This document shows positions 48,889 to 58,287 of a DNA stretch of 64,000 nt, one piece after another. The notes under the pieces are model-generated. The model saw only the letters and a program-made list of their open reading frames with translations. It was not told where the DNA came from and did not search any database. This DNA is from Pestalotiopsis fici W106-1 (lineage: Eukaryota; Ascomycota; Sordariomycetes; Amphisphaeriales; Sporocadaceae). Made by a program: the position numbers and the translations under genes. Numbering within the stretch: the stretch's first letter is position 1; every line of letters starts with the position of its first letter. Location: positions 5,985,013-6,049,012 of the forward strand of contig NW_006917093.1 in assembly GCF_000516985.1 (NCBI RefSeq), in the 5' to 3' direction.

Positions 48889-49563
48889 TTGAACCATCTG
48901 TCAGCCTACAGTCTATGATCGTCTCAAGTTTCCCAAATTGTCACATCTCGTGCGAATGTTACACGCGCATCGCGGCCTTGCGTTTTAAGATCTGCCCTTG
49001 CATTTATTTCCGAGTTGTGCCTTGCAATTGCCAGGCTGCGCAGTAACTGCCTTTGCATATTTTGGTATTCTTCAGTGTGCTCGAGTGGCGGGTGCGACCG
49101 AACAGACTTGGGCGGCTGAGTGACTTGTCGTTCTGCGAACACATATCGAAGCGAACCTGGAGGAATCACCCTCTTGCTGTGAGAACAGGTGCAGCATTGT
49201 CGAGTACAGTGATGTTGTTTTCTGGAGTAAACAGTTGTAATAATTATAGAATGGCTTGGCGTAGTCATCATGAACCTCTTTTGACAGACAGGGCAGAGCC
49301 GTGCATTGCTTGGGACGACCTAGCATCCAATTACCATCGTAGTGTTATAGTACTTCAAGAGATGCCAAAACCGTATTCCAAATTCAGTAATTGCATTCTG
49401 TTGACGATTTCTCGCATTTTGGAACTCAGATTTCGCGATTTGTTAAACGGCATTCAGGATAAGCGCCGACCAGGGCCCGCGCCGCATGTGGTATAAGAAG
49501 GCATGCACGTGTGTCAATTCCGCTAGACAAACTACCTACCTACCTAGGCACAACGCAAACACC
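48889..49563. other. intergenic, no gene supported
   Basis: 675 bp with an open stretch at 49053-49496 that has no motif or splice partner and overlaps an equally open opposite frame. I treat it as non-coding. Confidence 0.4.
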
Positions 49564-50061
49564 ATGTCAAGCTCCAACCAGACTCCAGTCAAGGTCGAAG
49601 AACAACGACCTGACTCGCGCGAGCAGCGGATCAGCCACCTCCGGCGCATCATTCTGCATAGGGCTGCGGACGAGCCTGATAGTCGGTTCGATAATGTCAC
49701 CAGCTATTGGATAGAGCGTGCGAAAATAGTGAACAAATATGGCGATGACTCGGACGGAGGCCCATCAAAAGAGCAAGCAAAAGAGATCTGTAACCTGCTT
49801 ATTGAGCCAACAAGGGATCAGGCGGGTAAGCTCTCTCAGGACGTTCAGCCTGATAAGGATGAGGTAATGACAATGTTGGGCGATATCACAGGTGGGCTGA
49901 TGGCATTGATTGGCTGGCTCGTCCGAGAAAATGGTCCTGACGAGCGTGATCTGGTCTTTGCAAAGGTGCTCAAGCCTGAATTGCTCAAGCTCGCTGGGAT
50001 TTTCGGTGATGAACGAAAATGGGAGAAGCGAGAGGCGAGCAGGTCTGTAACAATCGAATGA
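49564..50061 (+). CDS. Small helical cargo protein, paralogue B
   Basis: One exon, 165 residues; the ATG follows CACC, while the frame extends upstream only through non-ATG triplets. It is the divergent relative of the protein encoded at 46592-47071, sharing the W/F-x-ERAK-x-VNKY, KEICNLLIEP and VFAKVLKPEL blocks and a central hydrophobic helix (GLMALIGWLV). The charged Arg/Glu-rich N-terminus is not shared. The conservation pattern of buried hydrophobics and helix caps suggests a common helical bundle. The function is unknown. Confidence 0.68.
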   Translation: MSSSNQTPVKVEEQRPDSREQRISHLRRIILHRAADEPDSRFDNVTSYWIERAKIVNKYGDDSDGGPSKEQAKEICNLLIEPTRDQAGKLSQDVQPDKDEVMTMLGDITGGLMALIGWLVRENGPDERDLVFAKVLKPELLKLAGIFGDERKWEKREASRSVTIE

Positions 50062-50334
50062 TAGCATTAAGGAGCTCTATAGCTGCTGGCCGGCATACTT
50101 CACCGTGATGAATGGATCAGTAAAGGAGGAGGGGCTTGGTTTAAGGAAGTCAATCCAGTTTCAGAATACAAATCAGTTCGTTGTCACTATTATATGATCA
50201 ACTCATCTCGTCGGAGGACGTTTAAGGCACGTTCAACAAATCCACGCCAGAGCAATTTAGGTTTTCAATTTCATACCTGACTATCGAATTTCAGACAAAA
50301 AGATGATTGCTGGCCAGCAGCAATCACCCTCCTA

Positions 50335-52308
50335 TCACGCATGAGTGTCCATAAGTAGCTTAACTAACCTATCCATATTGTCCTCAAGCCTGAGAAGACG
50401 CTGGGACATGTCATGATCTTGTTTGCCAGAACGCTTACTTCCCCTGTTAGCTTTTCTCTCCATCTTGTTATCCGCTGCATGCTCATGCTGTGGCGTTGGC
50501 CGATTCTCCTGAATCCATTGTTTCATTGCAGAGCCTAGAGTGCGCTCGAGCTGGGAGCGTGTGTAGAATTGATTGTGGGACTCCTCTGATTGGAGAGTCG
50601 TACGAATCAAGACACGCACGTCCGCATCTCTTAAATCATACTCTGAAGGGGTGAGAAATTCAAAGACAATGCACCTATCAATATCCAAGTCCCTAAACTT
50701 GAGTCCTGCCAAATCTTCCTCGTGGCCATGCTGAATCTCCACAGTCCCTTTCTTTAACCACTTTTCGAATTGAGTTCGCTGCTGTCGGTAGGAGGGAGCA
50801 GGCAACATGACACCTCGGCTCTGGCGTGCGTTACTGTTGCCACCATACTCTACCATCAACTGCTGCTTCTTGCTTATGTTCAGAACAAAGCCGTCGTATC
50901 TTTGTCCAGTCCATGGATCCGCAAAGTTCACCCAGCGTTCTGGATCATTGGTAAATGGACCAACATCAGTAAAGCCCAGCCGTGGTCTGTTTGGATTGGG
51001 CTTGTTTAAATCAGGAGCAGGGACAATTGTTATGCTCTCAAAATGATCCTCCCATGAGAACTCTGAAGCCTTCCATTTGGTCTCGTTGGGCGGGTGCACA
51101 TAAATTTCGGATGTTTTCGCCGGCTCAGAATCCTTATCCGGGGTGGTTTCAGCACTTGGCGCCGAAGCGTCCCGGGGCTTAGATGGGCTCAGCGTGTCCC
51201 GGAAGTTCGAGATCACAGTAGACTCGCCGGTGGAAGCCGCTCGTAGGAATGCTTCTGCTTCTTGTAGAAATTTTTGGCCGCTCCTCGACAGGTTGGTTGG
51301 TTTAACCGAGGAGAGAAATTCTTTGTCGCCCCCCTTGCGTGCAACAACCAGGGGTCCCACGCCTGAAGCTCCTTTGTTGCCCGGTATCTCGACCGGGGCG
51401 GGAATTTGGCTAGGCCCAGCCTGTTCTGAAGCTGCTTCAGTGCTCGGCTGGCGTTGATGTTCAGCGTTTGCATTGGCCGTCACGCCGGCTGCTATGGCGG
51501 CAGAGGCATTTGCGTGCTCCTTCTGATCCTGATCCGCCGTCTTCTGGCTGTTGAGTGCCTGGGCTGATGCTTTCGCAAGTTCGGCCTCCTTTTGCGCTTC
51601 TGTCAGGGCCGCCTCGGACTCTTGAGGGTTGGTAACAGATTTGCTTTTCAGAGCATTCTTTATCGCCTTGTCGGCATGATCAGTCGCTTTATCGTGCAGT
51701 GTCTTGGCCTGGACCGCCGCGGGGTCGGCTGCGTCAGCCTCTGACATGTTGGCATCACTTTCTACTGGTCGTTCGCCAGCCGTTATTTCCGGTTTTTTGT
51801 TTGGATTCTGCGCGCTGTCGCTGGCATTGTCCACCCCTCCCACTTGTGAGGGAGAATTACCTCTGCCTCTTTTTGCCGGCTCAGCGCCTGCTGAAGAACT
51901 GCCAGCACCTGCTTCAGCTTCACTGGCTAGACTTGGAGGACTTCCCGAATGAGGTTGATGAATCACTGTCGCCGGGCTTGAGGAGCCAGAGGAGCCAGAG
52001 GAGCCATCCAACCTGATGGGGGATTTGGAGCGTGTCTGGGGCTGCAGGTCGTCGGCAGCTCTCATCACCGCCGCAATAGCCTCGATGTTGTTTTTATCTT
52101 GCTCTGCCACTGTAAGACCTCTTGCCTTAGCTACCGCCAGCGCGGCGTTGCAAGTCCATTCTTCATACTTTGGATCAGCCCCGGTGCCGAGGTGCTTATT
52201 GATTGAACCTAATATTGCAGGCTTCTTTGCTTTTTTCCCAGGCTTCAAATCGAGGATTTGGGCTATGGAACGGAGTTGTGGGACGGCTAATTCATCGAAG
52301 GCCGACAT
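50335..52308 (-). CDS. SAP-like N-terminal, Ala/Glu-rich cargo protein
   Basis: One exon, 657 residues. Residues 1-40 (LAVPQLRSIAQILDLKPGKKAKKPAIL) resemble a SAP/LEM-type helix-extended-helix that contacts DNA. Residues about 95-305 are low-complexity, rich in Ala, Ser, Glu and Asn, with a helical Ala-Lys-Glu stretch that could form a coiled coil. Residues about 410-590 look globular (WKASEFSWEDHF, PRLGFTDVGPF, ERWVNFADPWTG, CIVFEFLTPSEYDLRDADVRVLI), then a basic linker and a short C-terminal helix LLRLEDNMDRLVKLLMDTH. I do not recognise the globular part. A DNA- or chromatin-associated protein would fit, but that is inference. Confidence 0.7.
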   Translation of the reverse strand: MSAFDELAVPQLRSIAQILDLKPGKKAKKPAILGSINKHLGTGADPKYEEWTCNAALAVAKARGLTVAEQDKNNIEAIAAVMRAADDLQPQTRSKSPIRLDGSSGSSGSSSPATVIHQPHSGSPPSLASEAEAGAGSSSAGAEPAKRGRGNSPSQVGGVDNASDSAQNPNKKPEITAGERPVESDANMSEADAADPAAVQAKTLHDKATDHADKAIKNALKSKSVTNPQESEAALTEAQKEAELAKASAQALNSQKTADQDQKEHANASAAIAAGVTANANAEHQRQPSTEAASEQAGPSQIPAPVEIPGNKGASGVGPLVVARKGGDKEFLSSVKPTNLSRSGQKFLQEAEAFLRAASTGESTVISNFRDTLSPSKPRDASAPSAETTPDKDSEPAKTSEIYVHPPNETKWKASEFSWEDHFESITIVPAPDLNKPNPNRPRLGFTDVGPFTNDPERWVNFADPWTGQRYDGFVLNISKKQQLMVEYGGNSNARQSRGVMLPAPSYRQQRTQFEKWLKKGTVEIQHGHEEDLAGLKFRDLDIDRCIVFEFLTPSEYDLRDADVRVLIRTTLQSEESHNQFYTRSQLERTLGSAMKQWIQENRPTPQHEHAADNKMERKANRGSKRSGKQDHDMSQRLLRLEDNMDRLVKLLMDTHA

Positions 52309-52544
52309 GATGCTGGACGTATTCAGGAATATCGTGTGGGTGTAAATGAGGAAGAGAAAGCTTGGTCACTCTATTTATTCGTCTATCTAGGGCTGAGTCA
52401 CCGAGTTTCGATTATGGAATTCGTCTTCCCACACATGGAAAGACAATTTCATAATTCAAGAAACCAAAAAGTCACCATACATGGAATATAAGCGTCCCCG
52501 ATAGGGATGCAATCTCTGCCAGGAGCTTTCTAGGTCAAGCAATC

Positions 52545-53276
52545 ATGCCAATGGAAAGGGCTTTGAACTTGGACGGGGTCGCGGTGATGACTGAACAATT
52601 CTTACACTACCTGGCTACAGATGTCGCAGGCAATTCGTGTGGATGCATCAGAGCTAAGTTGCAGCACATATACGTCAGCAGCCTCGAAGAATCTATTCAC
52701 CTAGACAACCCGTACCAACTGGCCACGAAGCTGGACAGAATTTTCGATGAGCTTGTCCTCCATCTAGGATGGCCAATCAATCGGCAGCCGAGGCGAGATA
52801 TCGCTTGTGGCAATGCCTGGTTTTACAGACCTGATCATCACAAGCGCATTTTCTCCGTCGCCCGCCAGGCTTGGGAGACCGCTCTCTCGAAGAAAGGCTC
52901 GAGGTGTGGTGCATTTTGCCGGCCTGGAGGCTGCCCTGACTGGGTCGTCTTGTGCGCTTATCAAGACGCTCTGCGAATCCATATCCAACAGTGGTTGGAT
53001 TCGTTGAGCCCCGAGCTGGATTCCAGCGGGCACCCAGATAGTCTCTATTTTGTCTACCCCGCGAGTATTCTTTCGGATATTTGGGCTCTCGAATTTCTAG
53101 CAATCATTTTTAAAGACCCCAAACTGGAGAGCCTTGTGCAGTCTCTACGAACTGCGGTCGAAGACTGGTTCTGTGGTGGCGAGCAGAGTGTGTGGAATGC
53201 GGCCATTCCCGAGAACTGGCATATGCAATGTACGTACTGGAGAGGTCATGATCATGGTTTAGATTGCCAGCTCTGA
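52545..53276 (+). CDS. Hypothetical cargo protein, Cys/Trp/His-rich
   Basis: One exon, 243 residues from the ATG at 52545; a second ATG two codons later is equally possible. It is divergent from the SAP-like gene, with 236 bp between starts. The sequence has a helical first half (LDRIFDELVLHLGWP), a Cys-bearing loop (CGAFCRPGGC, about 122-131) and a helical second half (YQDALRIHIQQWLDSL), ending in a Trp/His-rich tail. The frame is uninterrupted and codon use looks coding. I recognise no family. Confidence 0.58.
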   Translation: MPMERALNLDGVAVMTEQFLHYLATDVAGNSCGCIRAKLQHIYVSSLEESIHLDNPYQLATKLDRIFDELVLHLGWPINRQPRRDIACGNAWFYRPDHHKRIFSVARQAWETALSKKGSRCGAFCRPGGCPDWVVLCAYQDALRIHIQQWLDSLSPELDSSGHPDSLYFVYPASILSDIWALEFLAIIFKDPKLESLVQSLRTAVEDWFCGGEQSVWNAAIPENWHMQCTYWRGHDHGLDCQL

Positions 53277-53375
53277 ATACACTACATACGATATAAAACG
53301 ACGTCAATGTGAATATGTCGTCGACCTTCAAGATCGACATAAAAATAATAAATGCAAAAGCAGCTCAAGATTGTG

Positions 53376-55240
53376 TCAAGCGTTGTATATATGTGCAGTT
53401 TGACCATCAAGTGGCTTGGTGTGAACAACCTTGATGTCGGAGAGGGCTATTCTAGGCGTATTTCGCAAACGTACGCGAGAGGTTCGGCGAGGGTCTTGGG
53501 CGCCTCGGGCGAGGTTCACTGATCTCACGCTGTGATGTGCAACATCGGGAGAGAAATCAGTCTCTTTGAAATCCATACGCGTGTAGGAGGAGTTGAGTAC
53601 TAGTTGGCGGACCGTATTGGCAAAGGCCGGTGAGCCGGAGACTGGATCATTAGCCATGCTGACAGGTTCTCGAGAGCCCGCGTGCACTTACCAACCGTGA
53701 CTTTGCTCCCTGGTGAGAAGGCGCAAGCATCTAAATACACCTTGAAGGACTGCTCCAGCTGCATCCGTCCGATGGTATGTATTTTCCATCTGTCCTGAAG
53801 ACTATGAGGGATAGACATGCCTAAGTCGTCGCCTTGAAATGTGAAGATTCTCCCGCAAATCAGACGCTGCTATGTTAGCTTGCAGCAGTTATTGCAGGGC
53901 TCTGGTCACTCACTTGACTGGAGCCGAGATTCATAAGCTCACTTAGCTGCTCTCTGCACCAATAGATATCGTCGTTCGTCCGCAAGGCCAAGATGAACTC
54001 AACGCGCCTGGTCTTGTCGCCGTAGAAGATGACGTCCGACAGTTTCCCAATCGTGCGAGCCAGGTTTGTCTGTGAGCCGCCTCGCAGAGGTCCCTGGAGT
54101 CGTTCCTTTTCTCGCTGGTCATGTCTTCGGCGATGTAGCAGGTGCAATGCATAGGGCATGATGCTAGACACGCCAGTGCTCTCCGCGAACAACAGAACCG
54201 AATCGTACTCCTCTAGATGTAGATTATTGCCGTAGGGGCCTTCCAGACGCATGCTCAAGGGCTTGGTAGAGGGATCTCTGACCAGGAAATGGATGTCCTT
54301 CGCGGCCGTCCCTTCGCTCCAGAAGAAGGCTGGCGTTGGTGTTCCGGCCAATCTATTGCGCAGCGGTGTTCCTGAAAGGTAGAGGTGGAAGTACATACCA
54401 GGATATGGCCGAATTGCGTCTCGAAGCGTCACTTTGACACAACTCATATCCTGGCTGGCGCCTATCGTTTCGATCTTGGTGGCCCTGCCCCGCCTCAAAA
54501 GAAGGAGCAACCTCCAGCACATGCCAACGAGAAGCAATGCACCGGCGACGAAGATCTGAACAGTAGAAGTGCCCAGACCTAAGGGCAGAACATGGATGGC
54601 CAGTGTGGCTAGACTAGCCGTTGCTAGCATGCCGTGTAGAAGACCGAACAATCCTTTCAGGCGGCGTCGAACGATCGGGACAGATGTGAACAGAAGGAGG
54701 AGGATCGTCAAGGACACCTGTCATCATTGTCAGAAAGGTTAAACGTACCATGGACTGACGCACCACCCATCCAGTGACAGTGTACGAACGCAGCTGTACT
54801 GATCTAGTCGATATGCTTATACCTCCATGAATGAGACCTTGCACGACGACGACGAGGCCGATCGCGTTGTGCCAGAGGTCGTACGTCCAAATAGAGATAT
54901 TGAGGATTGTAGCGAGAACGCGACCTGTAGTGAAGAGTGGGATCATGTTGAAAGTGCACAGAACAGCAGCTCTCTGTCCGACCTCAGCCGCAGATCGGAT
55001 GAATACGCTGAGGGTCAGCACATTCAGGACGAGATATGCTGAAGCCTGCGCAACTTGCAGTCTCGTCAAATGCCACAAAGACAATGGCATGAAGACATGC
55101 CGATTGATCCATGGAGCGAACCGGAGTGATAGTCGTCGGCGAGACCGAGAGAATAACAGTAGGATGATTATGGTTCCAGACACAATGGCGTACCAGTGCG
55201 GAACCTCGAAGGTCAGTCGAAATCCAAGGGTGGATGGCAT
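53376..55240 (-). CDS. Ferric reductase (FRE) transmembrane oxidoreductase
   Basis: Four exons, 54764-55240, 53914-54717, 53692-53869 and 53376-53641, with introns of 46, 44 and 50 bp, give 574 residues. Membrane helices surround two H-x13-H pairs, H124/H138 and H187/H201, the bis-heme ligands of this family. A flavin domain follows with PGMYFHLYLSG in place of the usual HPF/YxLSS motif. NADPH-binding marks come next: GPYG and the Gly-rich AESTGVSSIMP loop, then SKVTVVSGSP near the C-terminus. FRE enzymes reduce Fe(III) or Cu(II) outside the cell before uptake. For the first intron I used GTGCGT at 54763; the nearby GTACGT would leave only 31 bp. The frame is open upstream to an ATG at 55456, but that extension crosses a 31-bp repeat that is not a multiple of three, so I prefer 55240. 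Confidence 0.88.
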
Positions 55241-55309
55241 TTCGAAAACTTTGGGAAGGTAACGAGAGAGACGAGAGAGACGAGAAAAACGGGGGACAAG
55301 GGGGAACGA

Positions 55310-55401
55310 GAGCGAGAGAGATAGGGAACAGAAAACGGGAGAGCGAGAGAGATGGGGAACAGAGAATGGGAGAGCGAGAGAGACGGGGACAGAGAATGGG
55401 A
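55310..55401. repeat. Minisatellite, three ~31-bp copies
   Basis: Three tandem copies start at 55310, 55341 and 55372, each opening 'gagcgagagaga' and closing 'acaga(a/g)aa(c/t)ggga', set in a longer GA-rich tract from about 55265. It lies in the 508-bp divergent region between the ferric reductase and the MADS-like gene, so copy number might affect either promoter. Confidence 0.9.
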
Positions 55402-55748
55402 GAAAAAGGCGGCACGCCCAGAGGAGGAGATGTTGGTGAGTCCAACATGTTAACATGCAGGTACCCTGTGAAATCAAATTCCAACAAGCAAACAACCGAA
55501 AGCCGCAAGCCCGATTTCAGCATAGTACAAAAGCCCGGCGCTAAAGCGAGACGTGCGCCCAAAATAGCCTGGCCGAACAGCCCCGGTCCGAACGGGTTGC
55601 CGCGCGCTTAGGATCAGGACCCGGGTACCGTTCCGGCCTTCCTGCTCCGACCTCAATTCAACAAGTATATAATGACCGACAAACGAGCCTTTTCTCGTTT
55701 TCTGAAGATCTGTATCCAACTCTTGAATTCCCATAAGATTTCACAGAT

Positions 55749-56426
55749 ATGGCCTCCCGCAACTTTGTCAATCGCAGATATGGCGTGATGAAGAAGGCCA
55801 ATACACTCCACCGGCTGCACGGAGCTCGAATCGCAGTCCTCTTGGAGTGGAGTGGCACCGTCTATAGCTATCGCTCTGATGCCACTTGGCCTAACGGGGA
55901 CTTGGAGATCGACCCAAGCAATACGTTCTCGCCAGACCACTTCGAAACTGTGGCAGATCGGTCGAGTTCGCCCGCTGCGGCGCACTCAAACTCACTTCCA
56001 TCAACTACCAGCTCTGAGACATCAACGAGCAGTGATGGTTTGAGTAGCCAATCCGATTCCACAGATTGCAGCTATGTGACGGTTGCAGACGCCGAGCTGC
56101 AGGGGCTGGTCGCTCGGGAGGCCTCGGCAAGCTATCCCTCGTCCTCATCGTCCTGGTCCGAGGGATCCAGCACGGTCTCCACGACTTCTTCAAATCCATT
56201 CGGTCTCCCGAGCTTTTCCCCTCCAGCCTGTCAGACAGACGCAGATTCCTCCGAAACTATGCCGCGAGGGACCAAGCGTGACGCGTCTAGCTGGGCATCG
56301 CCAGCCGCATCAGCTGCGGTGACAGACCACCTGGAGGAATCGTCCAAGCGCCCGCGGCGGTTGCCTGCGAGAGTGGTGCGCAACAAGCGAGGGGCCCAGC
56401 CTGCACAGCCCAAGGAATACTTCTAA
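55749..56426 (+). CDS. Truncated MADS-box-like protein
   Basis: One exon, 225 residues. Residues 3-43 align by eye with the second half of a MADS box: F-x2-RR-x-GVMKKA-x2-L-x2-LHGARIAVLLEWSGTVYSY, against the F-x2-R-x2-G-x-MKKA-x2-L-x2-L-x-G-x5-LL-x5-G-VY pattern of Mcm1/SRF proteins. The N-terminal basic extension and the start of the DNA-recognition helix are missing; the protein begins where that helix would be half complete. The remainder is Ser/Thr-rich, with a short basic tail (KRPRRLPARVVRNKRG) that could be a nuclear localisation signal. A dimerising or regulatory MADS fragment is plausible; DNA binding is doubtful. Confidence 0.68.
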   Translation: MASRNFVNRRYGVMKKANTLHRLHGARIAVLLEWSGTVYSYRSDATWPNGDLEIDPSNTFSPDHFETVADRSSSPAAAHSNSLPSTTSSETSTSSDGLSSQSDSTDCSYVTVADAELQGLVAREASASYPSSSSSWSEGSSTVSTTSSNPFGLPSFSPPACQTDADSSETMPRGTKRDASSWASPAASAAVTDHLEESSKRPRRLPARVVRNKRGAQPAQPKEYF

Positions 56427-56507
56427 AAGGAACTCAATAGCGTTGGCGAAGCGGGACTTCGTTAATTGTAATGTAGTTGAATACGAATGATTTTTACATT
56501 AGGCTAC

Positions 56508-57342
56508 TTACATTTCCAATCGGATTGCTTGCAGTACTTCAGCAGTTGTCTTGTACTGCTGCTGCCAGCATCCCTTGATGACATTGCCGCCCTTCACATT
56601 TGACAGATCTGGAAAAGATCCTGCTCCGAATAAATCTTCCACTTTTGACTCGTAAGCCTGTTTTTCTGAGTACGAGTTCCATTGTGGTGGGCTGGTCATA
56701 AATGGCCAGTATCCCATCTCAACAGTATAGAAATAGATCCTAGACTGAATATATCGGTTGCCTGTGTCGACAACCATCGCAGGCGGGGGTCAAAGAAAGG
56801 AGTGTCGGGCAAGTGGCCGCCATCCAGACCCAATTGATCACACGTTGACCCGCCAAAATCACAAAGCCAGACACTGACAGATGACTCATTAACTTGCTCC
56901 ACTAAGACATTTTCCAGTCGCAAATCTGAGTGTATCACGCCGCGCTCGTGCACATGAACGACTGCCTCAGTAACCTGCTCACAAATCTTGTAGCGCTGGA
57001 GAGGGTGCAATTCGGTGTGGTAGGAGTCGATATAGTTCTGTAGATCCCCGAGTTTGGCCTTTGCAAGGTGGATGCCACTCTGATCAAACCTCAGGTACCT
57101 GTTGAGAAGGCTTAGCTAACTGTTACGGATGCGGGGAAAAGAAATACAAACGGTACAATCCTGGGGTGCTTTCCCAGCACCTCCAATATGCGTCGCTCGA
57201 CATCGATTGCCTTGCTGTTTTGTTCCTCCAAGGCTTTGCGATTCTCATTCTGAACGCGAATCCGCATCGGCGCTTTGAGAACCACCTCAGGTTCCGCCTG
57301 ATAGAAATTCGAGCTGGAGCCGTGATATGGTAGAGGGTGCAT
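56508..57342 (-). pseudogene. Protein kinase-like gene with a one-base frameshift
   Basis: Exon 1 is 57152-57342; exon 2 starts at 57098 after a 53-bp intron. Kinase landmarks in order: the VVLKAP lysine, the helix-C glutamate in VERRILEVLG, the hinge region RIVPYLRFD (restored by splicing), catalytic loop HSDLRLEN, DFGGS, and TDIFSLGSI. At the TTT run 56731-56733 the frame breaks; one extra base there would continue into FYTVEMGYWPF and the normal C-lobe to a stop at 56508. As read, the protein ends 13 residues after the break without its C-terminal lobe. This is either a real 1-bp deletion or a homopolymer sequencing error. The catalytic loop has S for the usual R, as in several fungal accessory kinases. 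Confidence 0.72.
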
Positions 57343-58287
57343 AATGATACTCGGCTAACAAGCATGGAGAAGGGAAGTCATTTCCAAAATTGGGTGTCGC
57401 GAGAGTTCATTTATGCGAATGCTAGTGAATTGGCAGACGTGCCATGCTAGGAACTAGTTTCTGTTTGTACACTTGACAGGAACTGGGATCAGCCGACGGT
57501 TTGCACACTTCAATGTTGTTTCACCAGCCAAAACGTGGCGCTGTGAACTTTGATTGAGATCCGCCTCTAAATAGTCTCGCCACATAGCTAAAGCATGCAA
57601 CGGCATAGGCTACTCAACCACCCCCCAATCGGTGAACACGCCTATTAATGGTTAGGGCAATTATAACCTCCACAGGCCTCCTTTACTCGGTTTGACCCAA
57701 GCTCCTTCTCTATGGCTTCATGGCCAGGTTTGTCTTTATCTGCGCAGGGCTCAAACGGCAAATTGCCTCTCGCTCTTGCCGCAGGAAAAATCTTCGTACA
57801 TATGTAGTTGAAGCACATTCTGCTAGACGAATAGCCAAGATTTGGATTGTCAACACGGAAGATTGAGAAATTATATTTGAAAGTTGCGTCCTACGTTTGA
57901 AATAGAACCAGCGTCCTCTTTAAATAGACATTCTTTACGCGTCCAAAAGCGATGGCTACGTGAATACATCACGGCTGAGCAGTTTGAACGCCTCAGTCAA
58001 AGTACATCAGCACCGAATGCTGAAGCACGGAGTCACTTGAACAGACACGCTGCATTACGACACAAAATGGTCCCTTGACCATATTTCCAACCTCCACAAG
58101 AGGCAGTGGCGACATGACGCATTTCGAAAAATCCCTCTGTCGCGAAGAAGTATCATGGCCTAGGCTATATGGTACCCACTGTTAAGATCACTGGTCCATT
58201 CACTGTAACCGGGCATTCATGCAGGCGGAACGCTGCAGTCCCTTTTCATGCGCACAAAGTTTTGTCATGTACTAGCTACCCTGTTCC
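57343..58287. other. intergenic, about 0.95 kb, no gene seen
   Basis: No splice-consistent coding exon was found on either strand. A 64-codon open stretch at 57884-58078 has no features of interest. Confidence 0.45.

Noticed and set aside
49053..49496. 147-codon open stretch between the F-box-like gene and paralogue B
   Set aside because: Amino-acid composition looks random, the opposite strand is equally open, and no start context or splice partner was found.
54718..54748. 31-bp intron in the ferric reductase using GTACGT
   Set aside because: Shorter than fungal introns normally splice; the GTGCGT donor 15 bp upstream gives 46 bp and the same frame.
55241..55456. N-terminal extension of the ferric reductase from an ATG at 55456
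   Set aside because: It crosses 31-bp repeats that change frame between copies, giving unrelated Leu/Ser-rich text; more likely 5' leader.
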